Both the position numbers and the translations under genes were made by a program. The notes under the pieces were generated by a model that did not search any database, was not told the origin of the DNA, and worked only from the letters and a program-made list of their open reading frames with translations. DNA of 64,000 nt from Pedococcus aerophilus (GTDB lineage: Bacteria > Actinomycetota > Actinomycetes > Actinomycetales > Dermatophilaceae): positions 284,261 to 348,260 of the forward strand of contig NZ_BAAARN010000004.1 in NCBI RefSeq assembly GCF_039532215.1, given 5' to 3'. This document shows, in pieces, positions 59,610 through 64,000 of this stretch; positions within the stretch are counted from its first letter, which is position 1; the number at the start of each line of letters is the position of its first letter.

Positions 59610-59858
59610 TCAGCTCTGGCTCTTCGAGATGAAGGACACGGCGTCGCCGACGGTCTTGAGGTTCTTGACCTCGTCGTCGGGGATGCGGACGCCGAACTTC
59701 TCCTCGGCGTTGACCACGATGGTCATCATCGACAGGGAGTCGATGTCGAGGTCGTCGGTGAAGGACTTCTCGGACTGCACCGAGTCGGTGTCCAGACCGG
59801 TCTCCTCGTTGACGATCTCGGCCAGACCCTCGAGGATCTCCTGCTCGCTCTGTGCCAT
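59610..59858 (-). CDS. acpP: Acyl carrier protein
   Basis: An 82-residue acidic carrier. Ser41 in DDLDIDSLSMM receives the phosphopantetheine arm. Helices follow as usual (VVNAEEKFGVRIPDDEV). AAGGAGCG precedes ATG 59858. Third gene of the fab operon. Confidence 0.95.
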   Translation of the reverse strand: MAQSEQEILEGLAEIVNEETGLDTDSVQSEKSFTDDLDIDSLSMMTIVVNAEEKFGVRIPDDEVKNLKTVGDAVSFISKSQS

Positions 59859-59957
59859 GTGCTTGCGCTCCTTCGTTGTCCCGACGGGTGTCGGGGTGGT
59901 TGGTCGGTGGTCGGCCCGGTCGTGCAACCCGCGGGCCCGCGGGAGTCGGGGGTGCCG

Positions 59958-60977
59958 CTAGGGCAGGACGATGACCTGCGCGGCATACACCAGGCCGGCA
60001 CCGAAGCCGATCTGGAGGGCGAGGCCACCTCGGGGGGCACCACCCTCGCGCAGGAGCCGCTCGGTCGCGAGCGGGACGGATGCGGCCGAGGTGTTCGCGG
60101 TGTCGGCGATGTCGCGGGCGACAGCGATGTCGGAGGGCAGCTTGAGCTGCTTGATCATCGCGTCGATGATGCGCATGTTGGCCTGGTGGGGGATGAACGC
60201 GTCGAGGTCCTCGGCGCGGACCCCGGCGGCGTCGAGGGCCTTGAGCGCCACCGGCGCCATGCCCCAGACGGCCCAGCGGAAGACGGTCTGCCCGGCCATG
60301 CCGATGGCGGGCCAGCCGAGGTCGTGGTCGCGGACGTCGACCCAGGAGTCGCGCTGCGAGATCGCCTTCCACTGCGCACCGTCGGAGCCCCAGACGGTGG
60401 GACCGATGCCGGGGGTGTCGGACGGGCCGACGATCGCGGCGCCGGCTCCGTCGCCGAAGATGAACGCCGAGCCCCGGTCCTTGGGGTCGGTGAACTCGGA
60501 GAGCTTCTCGACCCCGATCACCAGGACGTGGCGGGCGCTGCCGCCACGCACCATGTCGTTGGCCAGGCTGATGGCGTGGCAGTAGCCGGCGCACGCGGCC
60601 GAGATGTCGAAGGCCGCGGCCTGGATGCCGAGCCGGTCGGCGACGATGGGCGCCGCGGCCGGGGTCTGGTACGGGTGCGTCACCGTGGCAAGGACCACGG
60701 CGTCGATGGCGGAGGCCTCGAGCCCGGCCATCGCGAGGGCCTCGTGCGAGGCGGCGACGGACATGTCCACGACCGTCTCGTCCTTGGCGGCGAAGCGGCG
60801 GCTCTTGATCCCCGACCGCTCCTGGATCCACTCGTCGGAGGAGTCGATCGCCTCGACGAGCTCGGAGTTCCACACGACACGCTCCGGGCGGTAGCCACCG
60901 ACGCCGAGGATGCGCGAGTAGGTGGCACCGGACGGTGCGGTGATCGTGCCGGTGCCCTTGGGGGCGGGTGTGGTCAT
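59958..60977 (-). CDS. fabH: Beta-ketoacyl-ACP synthase III
   Basis: A 339-residue enzyme that starts fatty acid synthesis from an acyl-CoA primer (branched primers in many actinobacteria) and malonyl-ACP. The active Cys is in ISAACAGYCHA, the His in IPHQANMRI and the Asn in DTANTSAAS. It starts one base after the fabD stop. Confidence 0.95.
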   Translation of the reverse strand: MTTPAPKGTGTITAPSGATYSRILGVGGYRPERVVWNSELVEAIDSSDEWIQERSGIKSRRFAAKDETVVDMSVAASHEALAMAGLEASAIDAVVLATVTHPYQTPAAAPIVADRLGIQAAAFDISAACAGYCHAISLANDMVRGGSARHVLVIGVEKLSEFTDPKDRGSAFIFGDGAGAAIVGPSDTPGIGPTVWGSDGAQWKAISQRDSWVDVRDHDLGWPAIGMAGQTVFRWAVWGMAPVALKALDAAGVRAEDLDAFIPHQANMRIIDAMIKQLKLPSDIAVARDIADTANTSAASVPLATERLLREGGAPRGGLALQIGFGAGLVYAAQVIVLP

Positions 60978-60978
60978 G

Positions 60979-61908
60979 TCAGGCCTCTTGCGCGTCGTCG
61001 GAGATGAGCTGCTGGGCCGCCGCGAGATCGTCGGGCGTCTTCAGGGCCAGGGTGGTGACCCCGGGCATCCCGCGCTTGGCCAGGCCCACGAGGGTGCCTG
61101 CCGGGCTGAGCTCGATGAGCGTGGTGACGCCCTGCTCGACCATGGTCTGCATGCACAGGTCCCAGCGGACCGGGTTGCTCACCTGCTGGACCAGTCGGCT
61201 GAGCGCCTCGGGGCCGTCGGTGACGGGGGCGCCGTCGCGGTTGGAGAGCAGGGTGACACCGGGGTCGCTGACGGCGAAGCCCTGCGAGAGCTCGTCGAGG
61301 GCCGCGACCGCCGGGGCCATGTGCGTGGTGTGGAAGGCGCCGGCCACCTGGAGCGGGATGACCCGCGCCTTGGCGGGCGGGTCGGCGGCCAGGGCCGCCA
61401 GCTGGTCCAGGGTGCCGGCCGCGACGGTCTGGCCGGCACCGTTGGCGTTGGCGGCGGTCAGGCCGTGGCGCTCGAGGACGGCGGACACCTCGGTGGGGTC
61501 GCCACCGAGGACGGCACTCATGCCGGTGGGCGTCACGGCGCTCGCGGCAGCCATGCCGGCGCCGCGCGCACGGACGAAGACCATCGCGTCGTGGTCGGAC
61601 AGCACCCCGGCGAACGCTGCCGCCGTGATCTCGCCGACGGAGTGGCCGGCGGTCACACCGACGGTCCGCGCGGGGCCGTCGGGCAGCAGCACCGCAGCGG
61701 TCGCGAGGCCGGCACCGACGATCAGCGGCTGGGCGACCGCGGTGTCCTTGATGGTCTCGGCGTCCGAGGTCGTGCCGTGGGCGACGAGGTCGAGCCCGGC
61801 GACGTCGGAGAGCGACTCCAGCCGCTCGCGGAAGGCGGGCACCTCGAGCCAGGGCGCGAGGAAACCGGGGGTCTGGGAGCCCTGTCCGGGGCAGACGATG
61901 GCGAGCAC
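60979..61908 (-). CDS. fabD: Malonyl-CoA:ACP transacylase
   Basis: A 309-residue enzyme that loads malonate on ACP. Ser90 in TAGHSVGEITAAA is the acyl site; VCPGQGSQTPGFL is the oxyanion loop and QVAGAFHTTHM holds the catalytic His. Start GTG 61908 with GGGTGGAA in front. First gene of the fab operon, next to its presumed regulator. Confidence 0.94.
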   Translation of the reverse strand: MLAIVCPGQGSQTPGFLAPWLEVPAFRERLESLSDVAGLDLVAHGTTSDAETIKDTAVAQPLIVGAGLATAAVLLPDGPARTVGVTAGHSVGEITAAAFAGVLSDHDAMVFVRARGAGMAAASAVTPTGMSAVLGGDPTEVSAVLERHGLTAANANGAGQTVAAGTLDQLAALAADPPAKARVIPLQVAGAFHTTHMAPAVAALDELSQGFAVSDPGVTLLSNRDGAPVTDGPEALSRLVQQVSNPVRWDLCMQTMVEQGVTTLIELSPAGTLVGLAKRGMPGVTTLALKTPDDLAAAQQLISDDAQEA

Positions 61909-61975
61909 GGTTCCACCCTTGCGGTCCGCGACCACCCGGGGCGTGACCGTTCCGCACGAACATCCGGGGCCCGTT

Positions 61976-61992
61976 TTGGAGGTTTCCTCCAA
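61976..61992. promoter_or_regulatory. Palindrome in the fabD promoter region (candidate FasR site)
   Basis: TTGGAGGTTTCCTCCAA is a perfect 7-3-7 inverted repeat, 68-84 bp upstream of fabD and between it and the regulator gene. It is the natural candidate for the binding site of the PucR-type activator. Confidence 0.5.
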
Positions 61993-62025
61993 TTGATCTC
62001 CAGCGACGTGACCGAGGCCACGTCC

Positions 62026-63222
62026 TCAGGGCGAGGGGGTGTAGCGCACCGCGGAGGGTCCCGGCCGGCTCAGCCGGCCGAGGGCGAGCGCGATGCGGAC
62101 CGTATGTGCGTCGTGAGGGTCGGTGAGCTGGTAGCCGGTGAGGTCGGCGATCTTGCCGAGGCGGTAGCGCACCGTGTTGGGGTGGACGAACAGCAGCCGC
62201 GCCGTGCCCTCGAGGCCGCCACCGGTCTCCAGGTAGGAGGCTGCCGTCTCGAGCAGGGCGCCCCCGCTGGCCGACAGCGGGTGCCAGATCCGGTCCAGGA
62301 TCAGCGCCCTCGCCGGGGCGTCACCGATGAGCACCCGCTCGGCGAGCAGGTCGTCCGCCGCCACCGGCCGGGGCGCCTCGGGCCATGCCTGCGCGCAGGA
62401 GTGGCCGGCCAGCGCGGCGCGGGCCGAGCGGCCGGCGGCGAACAGGTGCGGCACGGTCGGCCCCACCACCACCGGCCCCTCGCCGAACTGGTCGCCCACC
62501 TCGCGCGCGGCCAGCATGGCGTCGTCGACGTTGCCGATGATGCAGACCAGTCGGCGACCCTGGACAGCCGCGAGGGTGTCGACGCCCACGCGCTCGGCCG
62601 CCCGGCGCAGGCCGTCGACCACCCCGGCCGAGCTGCCGGGTGGGGTGCTGCCGGCGATGACGGCGACCCGCGTCGTCGAGCCCCAACCCAGCGCCGCGGC
62701 CCGCGACTGCATCGAGTCGTCGGCCTCACCACGCAGGACGGCGTCGACGACCAGGCCCTCGAGCCGGGCGTCCCACGCGCCACGGGCCTCCGCCGCGTGG
62801 GCGTAGACCTCGGCCGCAGCGAACGCGATCTCGCGCGAGTACCGCAGCACCGACTCGCGCAGCGCCTGCTCCTCGCCCGGCTCGGCCAGCGCGGTCGCGT
62901 CCTGCTCGACGACGTCGACGACCGACCGGACGAGGTCGAGGGTCTGGCGCAGCGTGATCGACCGGGTGAGCTCGCGGGGGGCGGTGCCGAACACGTCGGC
63001 GGTCACCGGGATGTGGTCGCCGCCCTCGCGCAGCCACGCGATGAACGCTGCGATGCCGGCCTGGGCGACGAGCCCGACCCATGACCGGTCCTCCGCCGAC
63101 AGTGCGCGGTACCAGTCGTGCGCCGCCTCCATGCGTCGCGTCGCGCCGCTCGACAGCTCACCCGCCGCCCGCTCCACCCGTTGCAGGGTGGCGGGGGACG
63201 TCGTGACCGTCGCGGGCGCCAT
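62026..63222 (-). CDS. fasR: PucR-family regulator of fatty acid synthesis (FasR-like)
   Basis: A 398-residue regulator. The C-terminal HTH_30 domain reads LLFVHPNTVRYRLGKIADLTG; a GGDEF-like CdaR fold lies before it and the N-terminal 130 residues are helical. It lies upstream of fabDHPF, as FasR does in Streptomyces, where it activates that operon. The message is leaderless (TAGACT 6 nt before ATG). No effector is visible. Confidence 0.85.
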   Translation of the reverse strand: MAPATVTTSPATLQRVERAAGELSSGATRRMEAAHDWYRALSAEDRSWVGLVAQAGIAAFIAWLREGGDHIPVTADVFGTAPRELTRSITLRQTLDLVRSVVDVVEQDATALAEPGEEQALRESVLRYSREIAFAAAEVYAHAAEARGAWDARLEGLVVDAVLRGEADDSMQSRAAALGWGSTTRVAVIAGSTPPGSSAGVVDGLRRAAERVGVDTLAAVQGRRLVCIIGNVDDAMLAAREVGDQFGEGPVVVGPTVPHLFAAGRSARAALAGHSCAQAWPEAPRPVAADDLLAERVLIGDAPARALILDRIWHPLSASGGALLETAASYLETGGGLEGTARLLFVHPNTVRYRLGKIADLTGYQLTDPHDAHTVRIALALGRLSRPGPSAVRYTPSP

Positions 63223-63228
63223 ACGGGG

Positions 63229-63234
63229 AGTCTA
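63229..63234 (-). promoter_or_regulatory. -10 hexamer TAGACT for fasR
   Basis: TAGACT on the minus strand ends 6 nt before the ATG at 63222. No ribosome site. Confidence 0.45.
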
Positions 63235-63335
63235 TTTGTATGACGCCCACAACCGCGGTGTGAGCGTCCCCAACGGTTCGGCGCACCTTCACCTGCCTGA
63301 CACCGCAGGGTCGCCCACGACGGCGGTGGAGTTCC

Positions 63336-63341
63336 TAGCGT
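63336..63341 (+). promoter_or_regulatory. -10 hexamer TAGCGT for the phosphodiesterase gene
   Basis: TAGCGT ends 7 nt before the ATG at 63349. The hexamer and spacing equal those at 45387. Confidence 0.45.
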
Positions 63342-63348
63342 CGCCCGC

Positions 63349-64000
63349 ATGACCAGAACCCTTCCCGCCCTGGCCGTCACCGGCGCCCTCGTCCTCGGGT
63401 CGACCGTCGCCCTCGCCGGGCCCTCCGTCGCCGCCCCGTCGAGCCGCGCGACCGCAGCCGCCACGGACCGCACCGACCGGACCGCCGCCACCGACCGGGT
63501 CCGCACGACCACCGGGCCGCTGGTCCTCGCCCACCGCGGGGCCTCCGGCTACCGCCCGGAGCACACCAGCGGTGCCTACGAGCTGGCCGTCGCACTCGGG
63601 GCCGACTACATCGAGCCCGACCTCGTGATGACCAGGGACGGGGTGCTCGTCGACCGGCACGAGCCGGAGATCTCCGGCACCACCGACGTCGCCGACCACC
63701 CGGAGTTCGCCTCCCGTCGCACGACCAAGGACCTCGACGGCGTCGCCACGACCGGCTGGTTCACCGAGGACTTCACGCTCGCCGAGCTGCGCACCCTGCG
63801 GGCCAAGGAGCGGCTGCCGCAGATCCGCCAGGAGTCGACGGTCTACGACGGCCGCTACACGGTGCCGACGTTCGAGGAGGTGCTGGTCCTTCGCGAGAAG
63901 CTCTCCAGGGAGTACGGCCGCCAGATCGGCATCATCCCGGAGATCAAGCACTCGACGTACTTCCATGACAAGGGGCTCAACCCGGAGGCTGCGCTGATGA
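63349..64000 (+). CDS. Secreted glycerophosphodiester phosphodiesterase (5' part)
   Basis: The frame is open to the window edge (217 codons seen). A Sec signal peptide (ALAVTGALVLGSTVALAGPSVAAP) and a Thr/Arg-rich spacer lead to the GDPD barrel: LVLAHRGASGYRPEHTSGAY with the catalytic His and Arg, YIEPDLVMTRDGVLVDRHEP with the metal ligands and second His, then TVPTFEEVL and IIPEIKHS. It frees glycerol 3-phosphate from deacylated lipids or teichoic-type polymers outside the cell. GlpQ-like. Leaderless start. Confidence 0.9.
   Translation, partial: MTRTLPALAVTGALVLGSTVALAGPSVAAPSSRATAAATDRTDRTAATDRVRTTTGPLVLAHRGASGYRPEHTSGAYELAVALGADYIEPDLVMTRDGVLVDRHEPEISGTTDVADHPEFASRRTTKDLDGVATTGWFTEDFTLAELRTLRAKERLPQIRQESTVYDGRYTVPTFEEVLVLREKLSREYGRQIGIIPEIKHSTYFHDKGLNPEAALM

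Overview
The window is a high-G+C, gene-dense segment of an actinomycete chromosome. The combination of WhiB-free housekeeping clusters, a fabD-fabH-acpP-fabF operon with a PucR-type activator, galactofuranan genes (glf/glfT2), DUF3145, a class E (LAxTG) sortase substrate, and many genes that start with GTG and no ribosome site points to Actinomycetota. Micrococcales, perhaps Intrasporangiaceae, is my best guess; that is an inference from gene content, not from a database search.

Layout. 0.1-2.0 kb: ArsR-like regulator and MFS exporter. 2.0-3.8 kb: GntR regulator and ACC deaminase. 3.8-5.7 kb: leuA behind a probable leucine-rich leader peptide with hairpins. 5.8-10.6 kb: GNAT, a frameshifted LANTG surface protein, alkB under a LexA-type box, a HIT-like protein, recO and uppS. 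10.8-14.1 kb: zinc uptake operon znuA-znuC-znuB-zur behind two tandem Zur boxes. 14.1-21.3 kb: small membrane protein, glyS, a sigma-factor/membrane-protein fusion, an H-NOX/histidine kinase pair, a spermidine-synthase-like protein and thrC. 21.5-29.2 kb: CWB2 surface protein, DUF222-HNH protein, ABC-2 exporter with a NarL-type two-component system. 29.3-34.2 kb: sulfurtransferase, dusB, DJ-1/PfpI protein, YdeI-like protein, dgt. 34.2-37.9 kb: iron(III) ABC transporter with a DtxR/IdeR-type box. 38.1-40.8 kb: dnaG, a small conserved protein, tRNA-Asn. 40.9-44.2 kb: glutamate-type ABC transporter gluABCD. 44.3-53.1 kb: galactofuranan synthesis and export (two GT2 enzymes, glf, glfT2, wzm, wzt, large membrane protein). 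53.1-55.3 kb: a decayed, tRNA-bounded insertion. 55.4-58.1 kb: VOC protein, DUF3145 and two membrane proteins. 58.2-63.2 kb: type II fatty acid synthesis and its regulator. 63.3 kb to the end: the start of a secreted glycerophosphodiester phosphodiesterase.

Regulation that can be read in the sequence is unusually rich. Zinc (two 15-bp Zur boxes), iron (19-bp DtxR-like box), DNA damage (LexA box at alkB), leucine (leader peptide with three Leu codons), ACC or a related ligand (palindrome over the GntR start) and fatty acid supply (7-3-7 palindrome before fabD) each have a candidate cis element. At least nine genes show a -10 hexamer of the form TANNNT placed 5-7 nt before the start codon, which means leaderless mRNAs. 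A family of hairpins built on GTATGSCGC/GCSGCATAC recurs between genes.

The items most worth following up are the H-NOX/histidine kinase pair, the one-polypeptide sigma plus membrane-anchor fusion, the leuA leader, the SOS-type alkB promoter, and the 1.8-kb island flanked by a 41-nt copy of the 3' half of a tRNA gene.
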